From Bacteroidota bacterium (GTDB lineage: Bacteria; Bacteroidota; Bacteroidia; Bacteroidales; F082), in assembly GCA_016845105.1 (NCBI GenBank), contig JAERTF010000147.1:36007-100006 (forward strand): a stretch of DNA of 64,000 nucleotides, read 5' to 3'. The notes beneath the pieces are model-generated. The model was not told where the DNA came from. It worked only from the letters and a program-made list of their open reading frames with translations, and did not search any database. The translations under genes and the position numbers were made by a program. This document shows, in pieces, positions 1 to 10,000 of this stretch; position 1 is the first letter of the stretch, and each line of letters opens with the position of its first letter.

Positions 1-251
1 TCCCCAAACGGAACATCTGTAATTATATAATCCCCATTTATATCTGTAATTGCGAATGAGCTGAATTTAACACCTACTTTGTTCACAATTTGTAACGATG
101 CGAATGGTAGTCCTTCACCCGTAATTTCATCAGCAATCTTTCCTCTGATTTCGCATAGTTGGATATCTGAGGATTGTAGAAATCCGGTAAAAGACATAAA
201 TAGTAATACTAGAACAATATTCCGGCCGCTTTTTTCACTAACTAACATCAT
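1..251 (-). CDS. TonB-dependent receptor, N-terminal fragment (truncated by window edge)
   Basis: Reading the minus strand from the ATG at 251 gives a start (MMLVSEK), a hydrophobic signal-like stretch (IVLVLLFMSFTGF) and then a carboxypeptidase-regulatory-like beta-sandwich. That domain is recognisable from the sequence IRGKIADEITGEGLPFAS followed by DINGDYIITDVPFG. It is the usual plug-preceding domain of Bacteroidota SusC or TonB-dependent receptors, and less often of other surface proteins. The gene continues beyond base 1, so the plug and barrel are not visible. The second ATG at 248 is an equally possible start. A candidate promoter box lies at 322-329. Confidence 0.7.
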   Translation of the reverse strand, partial: MMLVSEKSGRNIVLVLLFMSFTGFLQSSDIQLCEIRGKIADEITGEGLPFASLQIVNKVGVKFSSFAITDINGDYIITDVPFG

Positions 252-321
252 AAACAACTCTGTGTTGCCTCTTAAAATAAATTTTCTGAAAGTCCTATAA
301 TTAAGACTTGCACAATGTTCG

Positions 322-329
322 CAAAATTA
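322..329 (-). promoter_or_regulatory. Candidate Bacteroidota -7 box upstream of the TonB receptor fragment
   Basis: The minus strand reads TAATTTTG here, which fits the Bacteroidota -7 consensus TAnnTTTG. It lies about 70 bases before the start codon at 251. No clear -33 TTG was found at the right distance, so this rests on one element. The rest of the gap from 252 to 547 shows no gene. Confidence 0.35.
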
Positions 330-547
330 CGAACAATATTGTTGTAATGGGTAATTATTTTTAATTAAAATCAGAGAATTACGATATGCTCTTCATTTAT
401 GGTAGTTTAATTCGTTTAGGAAATGTTTATTGTTTCTTTTCGTGTATACTCTTAAAAAGGATTTTAAAATATTACAGATTTTGCGAAAGGAAATTTATAG
501 AAGGTAAAATCGAACACAAGCCCTATAATTAACTAAATGACAAAATG

Positions 548-802
548 TTAACCATAAATTCGGAAGTTGCGAGAGTTGTTAATGGCAACAACTTTATTTT
601 GTACTAGTTTGCAATGCTGCCGACAAGAACCACATGCAATTAGCATTTGTTCCCCATGCTTATCTGAAAGCTGATCCAGGGTTTGTGATTGTTGAAAATA
701 GTCCTGTTGTCTGTAATTAGTAAACGGACATTGAGGATTTTCGCTGTTGTAAATACAATTGCGCATTAATCCAGATAGTTTCAACCAATTTAATTCTGTC
801 AT
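548..802 (-). CDS. Small cysteine-rich hypothetical protein (84 aa)
   Basis: I do not recognise the family. The protein has five cysteines: C16, C25 (in NPQCPF), and a clustered CGSCRQHC group near residues 58-64. This could bind a metal or Fe-S centre, though that is inference. There is no signal peptide or membrane segment. It stands alone between two minus-strand genes. The regular cysteine spacing and the lack of any longer overlapping reading frame favour a real gene over chance, but it is short. Confidence 0.5.
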   Translation of the reverse strand: MTELNWLKLSGLMRNCIYNSENPQCPFTNYRQQDYFQQSQTLDQLSDKHGEQMLIACGSCRQHCKLVQNKVVAINNSRNFRIYG

Positions 803-880
803 AACTATTAAATATTATTTTTATAGTAATGACAAGAAAACGACCAATGGGTTACAATTATTTCCGGTAGTTATAATTAT

Positions 881-1714
881 TTAGTAATCTATTTCAATTA
901 TCACTGGTAAATGATCTGAAATACAGAGTCCATTTTTTCTTTTGTCATTAATATGAGTATACATTACAATGTCTAGGTTCTTTGTGAATATATAGTCGAT
1001 TCTTTTCTGTGGGATAATATTTGGATCGAATGAGTTAAATGTACCCGGAATGTCTAATACACTTTTCTCTTCAATAATATTCAAAGGATCGTTTAATTCT
1101 TTGCTGAGCACTTTTATTGGGATACTATTAGGACCACAGTTTAGGTCTCCCATAACTATCACTGCAGAATCAGCAATTTTTAATTGTTTGATTTTCGATA
1201 ATATTAACTTAACAGATTTATTCCTGGATTGTTTCCCCATATGATCAAAATGAGCGTTAAAGACATACATATTTTTCCCAGTTGCTTTATCGCTAAACCG
1301 ACCATAGGTACATATTCTTTCCATTGATGCATCCCAGCCCACAGAAACCTTTTCCGGAGTATCTGATAACCAGAAAGTTTTTTGTGAAATTACTTCGTAC
1401 TCGGTTGTATCATAATATATTGCCGAAAACTCCCCCCTATCTATTCCATCATCTCTGCCAACACCAATATAGCTGTAATTAGATGTGTTTTGCAAGATGT
1501 ATTCAACCTGATCTAGCAACCCTTCCTGTATACCAATTATATCGGGCTGATAATAATCTATTAACCCCACAACCTCATTTTTTCTATTGTCCCATGAGTT
1601 TTCATTGTCATTTGGGTTATCATATCTGATATTAAACGACATTAGTTTTATGCTTTGGCAGAGCAATTTGCCAGACCCTAACAACAAGATAATCAAGATT
1701 AACAAATATCTCAT
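881..1714 (-). CDS. Secreted endonuclease/exonuclease/phosphatase (EEP) family hydrolase
   Basis: 277 aa with an N-terminal signal peptide (hydrophobic LLILIILLLGSGKLLCQ). The EEP fold signatures appear in order: the Asn-bearing MSFNIRYDN, the metal-binding Glu in IIGIQEG, the HFDHMG strand with its catalytic His, the GDLNCGP aspartate motif, and the C-terminal SDHLPV histidine. EEP enzymes cleave phosphodiester or phosphate bonds. Secreted Bacteroidota members often sit in glycan utilisation loci with unknown substrate. It is the last gene of the minus-strand cluster led by the LacI gene at 11248, 45 bases after the PNGase-like gene, so a role on phosphorylated glycoconjugates, nucleic acid or phospholipid is possible but not shown. 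Confidence 0.85.
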   Translation of the reverse strand: MRYLLILIILLLGSGKLLCQSIKLMSFNIRYDNPNDNENSWDNRKNEVVGLIDYYQPDIIGIQEGLLDQVEYILQNTSNYSYIGVGRDDGIDRGEFSAIYYDTTEYEVISQKTFWLSDTPEKVSVGWDASMERICTYGRFSDKATGKNMYVFNAHFDHMGKQSRNKSVKLILSKIKQLKIADSAVIVMGDLNCGPNSIPIKVLSKELNDPLNIIEEKSVLDIPGTFNSFDPNIIPQKRIDYIFTKNLDIVMYTHINDKRKNGLCISDHLPVIIEIDY

Positions 1715-1759
1715 AACAAATATTATTAATCAATATTAATTAAAAAAAGCAAAGGAACC

Positions 1760-3958
1760 CTATTTGGATACCACAACCTTTATTACAGAAGTTTTGTGCT
1801 GTGATTGAACCTTAAGAATATATATTCCATCCCTATAATTTGATAAATCAATATTATACACATTTGTACCCGCTAAACTAATGTTTTGTACAACACTCCC
1901 GTTAAGCTGATTAATAGTTATGCTTTCAATTGCTTCCCCATTAGTTGATCTGATGGTGTACAAACCTGAAGTAGGGTTAGGATATCCAATAAAGTTGTTG
2001 TCTTTCGATTGAATATTTTCAACATCAACTATATCCTCATTTGAATATTGGATAAAATATGTATGGCAGCGATAATGTGGCTCGGTGTGGCTTCCACCAT
2101 TATATCCTGTGTTGTTGAAGTTTGTATATTCTTCTAGAACAAAGTCCAAAACAACCTCTTGTCCAGGGGTAAAATGACCTGCCATATCCCATTCCCAGGG
2201 TTGGACATCCTGTCCGGGGCACCATCCAGCCCTTGATAGGGTCCATGTGCCTGACTGATTGCTACAGGTGTTTTGATCACAATCATTTCGCCATAGATTT
2301 TGCTCAAAGGTTTCTTCACCGTTAACCAGCAGGTGATGTGTGAAATTTGAGAATTCTGCAGCATTATGTGTATTTCCTTGCCCATGCCCAGTCATTGTCA
2401 TTCTTATTTTTGCTGCTTCGGTAACCTGATCAACCATAATTGCCATTTCAGGAAAATCGTATGATACTAGAGGGTCACCATATACCCAATTATTTTCACT
2501 CCAAAGCTTATCTACTTTGGTAAATGGATATTCGGGAGTTCCTTCTTGTAGTTCAATTTCGATGGAAACCAGCCAACCTGAAGCTCCCCAAACCTGAACA
2601 TAACTTACCCAATCCACCTTGTCAATAAGAAGCGATCTGAAATCGGTAATATCCCAAGTCCAATCGCCACAGGCTTTTCCATATGGAGTTATATATCTGG
2701 CAATCTCATAAACCTCTTCATTTTTCACAATATTAACCATAGCAGGCTGGTCCCATGGGTCGCATCCTCCTGTTGGGCATTCCAAATTGATATTTAAATA
2801 AACATGGCTGTACTCACCTAAGTTTTCAGGCATATAAACAGCCTTTGTGTGCGACTGACCATATCCACCATAATTATGACGTTTTTGGTTAAATATCATG
2901 TGGTTAAGCGATTGTTCAATGGTTTCTGATAGCTCATCGTTGTCCGTATTTAAATCTCCCTCCAATGATGTATAACCTGTTATTTCTATTTCAGTAAAGC
3001 TACTAAGATCAACAAGTTCGGTGAAGGTGTGAATGTAAGTTTGAAAAGGTTCAATATCAACATTAATTGTTTCTGTTACTAAATCACCATTGTTTATACT
3101 GTATGAGACATCAAAATCAGTTACGGTTTCTGTTGCAAAATTTTTAATCTCTATTTTAATTTTTTCGGATGAGGTAAAACCACTTCCCAGAACTGATGGA
3201 TATGCAATGCCAATTACACCAACATCCGCAGTTACAGGCTGAAATCCATCTACCCAAGCATCTTCGCTCATGTTTATTAGTTGACCATTATTATTATTTA
3301 CAGAATTGTCCGCAGTTGTATTTCCAGTCCCCTCATTCATCGGATAATATGCAACCAAACCTATTTCGGTTCCATTTAATTCATTACTCATATTTGCCTG
3401 AATTTCAGCTTCGGTACGTGCGGTACTCCAAATTCGTACCTCATCAAGTTTTCCGTTCCAAAATCTGCCAGGCCATGTGGGATTATCACCAATATTTACA
3501 ACAACTCCAGCTCCAAGAGTTAAGTCTCCAATTGCATCTTCAGTATTTTGAAGTACACCATTTATATACATTTTTAATTGTGTACCATTGTATACACCGG
3601 CAATATGATACCATGCATTAGTACCCATTAATTGAGGGGTGGCAACAGATTTCCACTCTTCTTCAACTGATATTGTAAACTCAACGCGTCCGTTTTCTCC
3701 TGCGCTTAAGCAATATCCTTTATCGGGGTTGGTCCCTTGTTTGCTAACAATTACTCCTGCCCAAATACTGCTTTGCCATTCTTCTGCATTTATCCATGCT
3801 TCTATGGTTAGTGCTTCCGTGGGGTTTAATTCCGGGCTATCCAAAATTCCTACCTTATCGTTTAAACCATCAAAATCCAAAGCAAAATTTTGTGCTGCTA
3901 CATTTAGTGTGGCTATTACTAGAGCCAACATCAGCAATATTGAATATCTTTTTTTCAT
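1760..3958 (-). CDS. T9SS-secreted LamG + PNGase F-like protein
   Basis: 732 aa. A signal peptide (residues 1-22) precedes a LamG/concanavalin-like domain (about 25-210, with the family hallmarks GKLDEVRIW and VAYYPMNEG). A spacer resembling a CARDB or Ig fold covers about 240-345. Residues about 355-640 resemble peptide-N-glycosidase F: LECPTGGCDPWD, then YEIARYITPYG and ITDFRSLL, which follow the order seen in the Elizabethkingia enzyme. Residues 655-732 are a type A T9SS sorting domain (GYPNPTSGLYTI, ending with a lysine-containing tail). PNGase F removes N-linked glycans from glycoproteins. The Asp in CDPWD lies where the catalytic Asp is expected, but I could not align the other catalytic residues. 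The gene is four bases downstream of another LamG protein and belongs to the SusCD operon. Confidence 0.8.
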   Translation of the reverse strand: MKKRYSILLMLALVIATLNVAAQNFALDFDGLNDKVGILDSPELNPTEALTIEAWINAEEWQSSIWAGVIVSKQGTNPDKGYCLSAGENGRVEFTISVEEEWKSVATPQLMGTNAWYHIAGVYNGTQLKMYINGVLQNTEDAIGDLTLGAGVVVNIGDNPTWPGRFWNGKLDEVRIWSTARTEAEIQANMSNELNGTEIGLVAYYPMNEGTGNTTADNSVNNNNGQLINMSEDAWVDGFQPVTADVGVIGIAYPSVLGSGFTSSEKIKIEIKNFATETVTDFDVSYSINNGDLVTETINVDIEPFQTYIHTFTELVDLSSFTEIEITGYTSLEGDLNTDNDELSETIEQSLNHMIFNQKRHNYGGYGQSHTKAVYMPENLGEYSHVYLNINLECPTGGCDPWDQPAMVNIVKNEEVYEIARYITPYGKACGDWTWDITDFRSLLIDKVDWVSYVQVWGASGWLVSIEIELQEGTPEYPFTKVDKLWSENNWVYGDPLVSYDFPEMAIMVDQVTEAAKIRMTMTGHGQGNTHNAAEFSNFTHHLLVNGEETFEQNLWRNDCDQNTCSNQSGTWTLSRAGWCPGQDVQPWEWDMAGHFTPGQEVVLDFVLEEYTNFNNTGYNGGSHTEPHYRCHTYFIQYSNEDIVDVENIQSKDNNFIGYPNPTSGLYTIRSTNGEAIESITINQLNGSVVQNISLAGTNVYNIDLSNYRDGIYILKVQSQHKTSVIKVVVSK

Positions 3959-3962
3959 ATGA

Positions 3963-5471
3963 TTATTTATTTCGAATTATTTTTCTAACTATTTTTTGAT
4001 TATTACTTTCTATTTTGACAAAATATATTCCTGCTTTTAAATTAGTGAAATCAATTTGCTGTTGAGCATTAAATACCTCATGTTTACAAACCAAACTTCC
4101 GCTTGTACTATATACCGATACCAATGTATTTTTTGGTATGCAGTTAATAATTAGGCTTCCTGAAACGGGATTTGGCCCAATGGTAAGGTTTCGAAAAACA
4201 GATTCAGAAACGTCATCTGGTCCCTGGATGGGGAACTCCTCTGTTGAATATCCAAGTGCATAATAACCCTCTTCAAAATCATAATTAAGAACTTGAAAAA
4301 CTCCAGCAAATGGCATTGAAATAGACGATACCGCTCTAAAGTTATCCTGATCAGACGACCTATGGAGCAATGCATAATGACCAGCTGCTCCCGAGATAGG
4401 AATTCCATCATCCATTCCAGCATCCTCATACATTATTGTAAAACTTCCTGATACATCACCGCCTTTATTTATATACCATTCTCTTTTTGTTCTTACAAAG
4501 TTTACGGGTTCTGTAGCTGGTTCAAAGGTGTTTGTTGTGCCTTCTAGTCCATTGTATCCCGACACAAGATATTTCCGAAAATCTTTCTCTGGTATGTTTG
4601 CAATTAGAATAATTCCATAATCCGTAAGAAGCTTGTGATAGTTTTCAGAATTTCTATACCAAATTGCATCAACATCAATCATGGTTGACATTATTTCATT
4701 ACCAACCGGAGCTGATGAAACAGCCCAGCTTGTGCTTTGATGATCGTAGTTCGACAATATCCCATCAAATCCATTTATACTAACATCAGGAATATCTTTA
4801 CCGTCAGCCTCATTAAAATTATAGTAAGCTACTAAGCCTTCTTCATTGCCAAGAAGTTGATTATGCATATTGGCTTGGATTTGTTGTTGTGTTAGTGCAA
4901 TATTCCAAATCCTTACCTCATCCATGTCGCCATAAAACTGAAACGACAATAAATCCCAAGGGGCATTTCCAATAATAAATGGCCTGTCGTTTGACACAAT
5001 TGGGGTGTTGGGGAACATTGTTGTTTCGCCTGCAAGCATTCCGTTTACATAACTTTTTATACTCCCGCTTGAAACGGAATACGTTGAAACAATGTGTACA
5101 AACGATGAATCGGGTGGCATGGGCCCATCTCCCGGGCGTGGCACCTCCTGTTTTGTGGGATTGAAATATTCGGCATAAACATGTAGGTTTTCAAAACCAA
5201 GTACATACCCATTATCGATGGGCTCGTTATAAAGTATCTTTCCCATAAACTTTCTGTTTTCGGCAAATGTATATGCCCTTACCCAAGCCTCTAGTGTTAA
5301 CTCTCCACCGAGGTTAAAGGCATCATCGTTACCACAATCAATATACAGTGATGGTTGTCCGGTGGTGTTCCATGTGAGGTAATCGATCGACCAGCATTTA
5401 TTTTCTGATTGCGCATGGATTTGACCACTTATTAGTAATAATAAGATCAATTTAAGTATCGTTTTATTCAT
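3963..5471 (-). CDS. T9SS-secreted LamG domain protein
   Basis: I chose the ATG at 5471, which starts MNKTILKLILLLLISG with a proper signal peptide. The reading frame stays open to 5522, but that extension (MSSPSCGG...) overlaps the end of the SusD gene and lacks signal character. The mature protein has a LamG/concanavalin-like domain (MDEVRIWNIALTQQQIQANM, then VAYYNFNEADG), a middle region of unknown fold, and a C-terminal type A sorting domain (IGPNPVSGSLII, GIYFVKIES). LamG domains bind sugars or proteins, and no catalytic domain is visible. Its place between SusD and the PNGase-like gene suggests a surface glycan- or glycoprotein-binding partner. The two LamG proteins share motifs and may be paralogues. 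Confidence 0.8.
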   Translation of the reverse strand: MNKTILKLILLLLISGQIHAQSENKCWSIDYLTWNTTGQPSLYIDCGNDDAFNLGGELTLEAWVRAYTFAENRKFMGKILYNEPIDNGYVLGFENLHVYAEYFNPTKQEVPRPGDGPMPPDSSFVHIVSTYSVSSGSIKSYVNGMLAGETTMFPNTPIVSNDRPFIIGNAPWDLLSFQFYGDMDEVRIWNIALTQQQIQANMHNQLLGNEEGLVAYYNFNEADGKDIPDVSINGFDGILSNYDHQSTSWAVSSAPVGNEIMSTMIDVDAIWYRNSENYHKLLTDYGIILIANIPEKDFRKYLVSGYNGLEGTTNTFEPATEPVNFVRTKREWYINKGGDVSGSFTIMYEDAGMDDGIPISGAAGHYALLHRSSDQDNFRAVSSISMPFAGVFQVLNYDFEEGYYALGYSTEEFPIQGPDDVSESVFRNLTIGPNPVSGSLIINCIPKNTLVSVYSTSGSLVCKHEVFNAQQQIDFTNLKAGIYFVKIESNNQKIVRKIIRNK

Positions 5472-5487
5472 ATCAATAATATTTAGT

Positions 5488-7011
5488 TTATTCCTTATCC
5501 CACCACAACTTGGTGAACTCATTGTCGGGACCTTGTTTTGATACCGCGTTCAGGTAGTTTTGACGGTTAAATGTAAATTCTGAATATGGATATCTTAACC
5601 TTACAGGAAAAATATCATTGTTTATGGTATTTCCATAAAAATCCAATAGCTGTGGAAATCCTGTTCTGCGATAATCTGCATAAGATTCAAATACATTTTC
5701 ATATGCAAAAAGGATCCATTTTTGTGTAATTATTTTTTCAAGAGTAATATCGCCAATTGAGTTTATATAATTTGTAATTTGAATATCGCCAATGGTATTA
5801 TCATTATTTGGATATTGATTCATATATTCCATATGTGATCTAATACCTTGTTGTAAATGGTCATTGGCATTGCCGTCCCATAATCCCATTAGCGCTGCTT
5901 CTGCTTTTAGAAAACAAACTTCACTATGGGTAAGAATGGGGAATGGTCGCTCGTTATTCATGTACCATAAGCCAATTCGACTTACATCGCCCCACTGACC
6001 AAGGGGATCACCCAATTGAGCGTCAAGGTTGTAGTTATCCCATGTTTCGCTATTATATGGGAGTAAATTAGGAACACCTCTATATTCATCAATAAAAGGG
6101 TAGGTTATGGAGAGGGTGGTTTTTTCAAGCAAAAATGATATTCTTGGATCAGATGTTTCAACCAACAAGTCAACCAAAAATTTACTAGGGTTTATATAAG
6201 ACGAACCTTCTTCGTACCTAATACCCCCAGCTTCGAATAGTGGCTTGTTGAAAACACTATTGTACTTAAATGATGCTATTTGGTCGTTTGACTCAATTAA
6301 TGGCAATGGTTTTATATCATTTATAACAGAAGTTGACAATTCCACATCAACATTGGAAATCCTAATGGCTAAACGTAATCGCAATGAATTGGCAAACCTT
6401 ATCCAGCTATCCATATTTCCTCCATAAATAAGGTCTGAATCTGAACTGAAAAAGCTTTTAGAATCATCAAATAGATTAATTGCATCTTTAAGATCTCCGA
6501 GCATTTGTATATAAATGTCTTTCTGGGTATCATATTGTGGTGTAAACTCCAGTTCAGGGTTACCTTTTAGTGCTTCTGAATATGGTGCATCTCCCCAAAG
6601 GTCAGTAATTCGATGCATTATATAAGTTTTCCAAACTAAGGATGCAGCTTTCAGGTTGTCCATATCAGGATTGTCATTTGCCTGAACTATTATTACCTGG
6701 ACATTATTCATAGCATCGATATAGTTTTCACTCCAGAATCCATCTCCACCTGCAGGAGAAGGATATTCGTTTCCGGGCTCAATTCCGCCACGTGACGCGA
6801 AATACATTACCCAATGTTGTAATCCAGTATACTCCAGGTGAGATGCTGTTAAGTAATTACCCATTCCTCGTTTTACTGAATATTTAAATAGCAATTGTGG
6901 GTCGGTTGTCTGTGGATTATTCGGATCAGTATTTAGATCAGTAATTTCTTTTAAACACGATGAAAGCAAAGCCACCACACTAAACATCAATATTATATAT
7001 TTAAATTTCAT
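5488..7011 (-). CDS. SusD/RagB-family surface lipoprotein
   Basis: 507 aa. The signal peptide ends in a lipobox (LLSSC, Cys at about residue 19), so the protein should be lipidated and exported to the outer membrane. The text after it, LNTDPNNPQTTDPQLLF, is characteristic of the SusD-like_2 branch. Later features include the TPR-like helices (WKTYIMHRITDLWGDAPYSEAL) and the conserved tail (FPVRLRYPYSEFTFN). SusD proteins form the lid of a SusC transporter and capture oligosaccharide or peptide ligand. It starts nine bases after the SusC gene ends, as usual for a SusCD pair. Confidence 0.92.
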   Translation of the reverse strand: MKFKYIILMFSVVALLSSCLKEITDLNTDPNNPQTTDPQLLFKYSVKRGMGNYLTASHLEYTGLQHWVMYFASRGGIEPGNEYPSPAGGDGFWSENYIDAMNNVQVIIVQANDNPDMDNLKAASLVWKTYIMHRITDLWGDAPYSEALKGNPELEFTPQYDTQKDIYIQMLGDLKDAINLFDDSKSFFSSDSDLIYGGNMDSWIRFANSLRLRLAIRISNVDVELSTSVINDIKPLPLIESNDQIASFKYNSVFNKPLFEAGGIRYEEGSSYINPSKFLVDLLVETSDPRISFLLEKTTLSITYPFIDEYRGVPNLLPYNSETWDNYNLDAQLGDPLGQWGDVSRIGLWYMNNERPFPILTHSEVCFLKAEAALMGLWDGNANDHLQQGIRSHMEYMNQYPNNDNTIGDIQITNYINSIGDITLEKIITQKWILFAYENVFESYADYRRTGFPQLLDFYGNTINNDIFPVRLRYPYSEFTFNRQNYLNAVSKQGPDNEFTKLWWDKE

Positions 7012-7020
7012 TGTTGCAGT

Positions 7021-10000
7021 TTAAATTTTAACACTTAATGAAAACCCAATGCTTCTTCGGTTTGGATATGAATACAATTCGTAGCCCTGTCCGTTTCCAT
7101 TGGTTAGCATGGTTTCAGGATCGAGGTTTGGAACCTTGCTATACAACAACCATAAATTAGTTCCATAAACACCTATGGAGGCACTCTTTATTTTCAGTTT
7201 ATTTATAAATGATGATGGTAGCTGATAGGACAGTGACAATTCCCTTAGCTTGATAAAACTGGCATCATAAATAAAAGGCTCATGAATTTCTTCTTGCCAC
7301 ATGCTAACTCTTTGATAATAAACGTATGGATCAACGAAAGTTTGGTTTGTCTGTCCACTAACATCCACACCATCTATTATTGTTCCATTTTCATAAACTC
7401 CTGTAATTAATAACCCACCTGTGGGTGTCCAGTCTTCTGGGCTGATCCCCGCAGATTCCCTTTGTTCTTCAGAGCGATACCACTCTTCACGACCTTCTAG
7501 TGTTTGTTCGAAGTTACCTGCATACCCATATCCATACATATTAGTTCCTGCAAACATATCGCCACCAAAACGACCCTGAACCAGAGCGTAAAAGCTGAAG
7601 TTCCTATATCGGAATGTATTTGCTAAGGAAAGACTAAAATCATGTGTAAAATTTCCCAGAACGATGGGGGTTTCATTTCTAATTACCATTCCATTTCCAT
7701 CGGTCAGTATCTCTCCAACATCATTTCGCATTACTCCATACCCAACAATATCACCATATGGATTACCGGGTCTTGCCTCTATATTTAGTCGCCAGTGTTC
7801 GTAAAGAATAGCACTTTCTACATTTGGAGCCAATTCAACAACATCCGATTTGTTTCGTGAGTATCCCAAATTTATATCCCAAACAAACAATGGGCTTTTT
7901 ATGGGCGTAGCGTTCAATTGAATTTCCCATCCTTTGTTAGAAATAATACCGGAATTTATAATTGCATGTGAATAGCCTGATGCTGCCGAAATAGGCATTT
8001 GAGTTATTTGGTTATGTGATCGGGTATTGTAATAAGTGATATCTAAACCCAAACGATTCATATAAAACTTCATATCGGATCCAATTTCAAATGAGTTTAC
8101 TAACTCGGGAAGTAGGCCAAGGTTTGATACAGTTCGATCTATGAAAGCCATTTCGCCATATCCTTCATTATTGATTATCTCAAAAGTAGTTTCAAGCTGG
8201 TATGGATCAGCATCATTCCCCACGCCGGCATATGATGCCCTAAGTTTTCCATATGAGAATACATTTTCACTTATAAAATTTTCTGAGAATAATTCCGAAT
8301 ACACAAAGCTTGTACTGATGGATGGATAGAAGAAAGAATTTTTCCCAACGGGTAGGGTTGACGACCAGTCGTTACGGCTGGTAATATCAATAAAAAGAAT
8401 GGTACTATAATTAATTTGGCCAAATGCATATAGTGAATTTTTTGCGGCCTCCAATTGGTAGGGGCGATAATAAATAGGGTTTTTACTATTCTCTAAAGAG
8501 TAATCGTATGGGATTTTTAAACCACCTTCGGTATTGGATGTTACTGTATTTCTTTTATAATACATTGCATTGCCCCCAATATTAAAGGTGTAGCCGAAAT
8601 TTTCATTTATAACATTTGTATAGGTGGCTAGAAAATCGCTGTTGATAAGAAAGTGCTCATCGCTTTTTTCTCCATATCTTCCCGGACTATATATTAATCC
8701 TTTCATAGCATCGATATAGAAAAACTCTGTTTTCGAGTAATCGGGGGCAGTTCTGACCATAATTTTTAATCGGGGAGTTATGTCATATGTGAGTGATATA
8801 TGCCCAAAATATCTATTGCGTGTATCACCATTTTTTTGGTATTTAATATTCCAGTAGGGGTTTGTCATCCAATTCCAATTCTCATACCAGGTTACCTCAT
8901 TTCCATTTGCATCTTCATAGTAATCACTCAATGAGCTAGTGCTGATATTGCGTGGCATATGAATATAGTTTCGGTTAGGGTTGTCATGTGCATCAGATAG
9001 TCCGGGCCGATTTTTTGCTTTTTGATAAACGTAGTTTCCATAAATAGTGAATTTTAGGTTTTTAATTATGTTTCCGTCTAAACTAACTCCAATATTAGTT
9101 CTATTTAAAGTTGCTCCGGGAACAATATCTCTGGTTGCCACATTTGAGGCAGAGAGACGATAATTGATATTATTATTACCACCATCTAAACCTATTGAGT
9201 TATTGCTGGTAATACCATTCTGAAAATAATTACTATAGTTATTATTTTGTGGAAGATATTGCCGCTTTACTCCATCCCATCCAATAATTGTTTGGCCTTC
9301 CATTTTTGGTCCCCAACTACCTTTGGCAAAATCATATGAGGTATTAAAAACGGGAATGTCGTCAATTATGTCCCACGCACCCTCAAACTTACCATTGCGT
9401 CCGGCACCATAAATATTTTGGAGTTTGTAATGGATATATGGCATGTCGATAGTTGTATTAGAATTGAAACTTACTCCAATACCTTTACGTGCAGAACCCT
9501 TTTTTGTAGTAATGAGTATTACACCATCCATTGCTTGTGATCCGTAAAGAGCAGATGCACTTGCCCCCTTTAACACAGAAACACTTTCAATATCTTCAGA
9601 ACTAATATCGCTAACTGTATTACCAAAATCACGACCTCCCCATTCAGCTCCTGAACTGCTTGTTGTAGAATTATTTATGGGGACTCCGTCTACCACAATG
9701 AGAGCCTGATTATTGCCTGTTATTGAATTATTTCCCCTAAGTATAATTCGACTTGATGATCCTGCTCCTCCATTTGTTGAGCTAATATCCAGCCCGGCAA
9801 CCTTTCCGGTGAGTTTATTAATTACACTAAAATCGTTAGTCACCTGAAGATCATCACCTTTAATTTCAGTCATCGCATATCCAAGGGAGCGTTTTTCCCG
9901 CTTTATTCCAAGTGCAGTAACAACAATTTCATCCAATTGTTGAGATGATGGTTTCATTTCGATATCGAGCATGTTATTGGATATCTTAACTGTATCTTGA

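Noticed and set aside
3196..3621. Plus-strand open frame of 141 codons opposite the LamG/PNGase gene
   Set aside because: Its amino-acid content (many His, Gln, Tyr) is unlike a real protein, and it lies wholly opposite a well-supported gene.
5472..5522. Longer start for the LamG gene that would add MSSPSCGG...
   Set aside because: It overlaps the SusD stop region and removes the signal peptide from the N-terminus. The ATG at 5471 is better.
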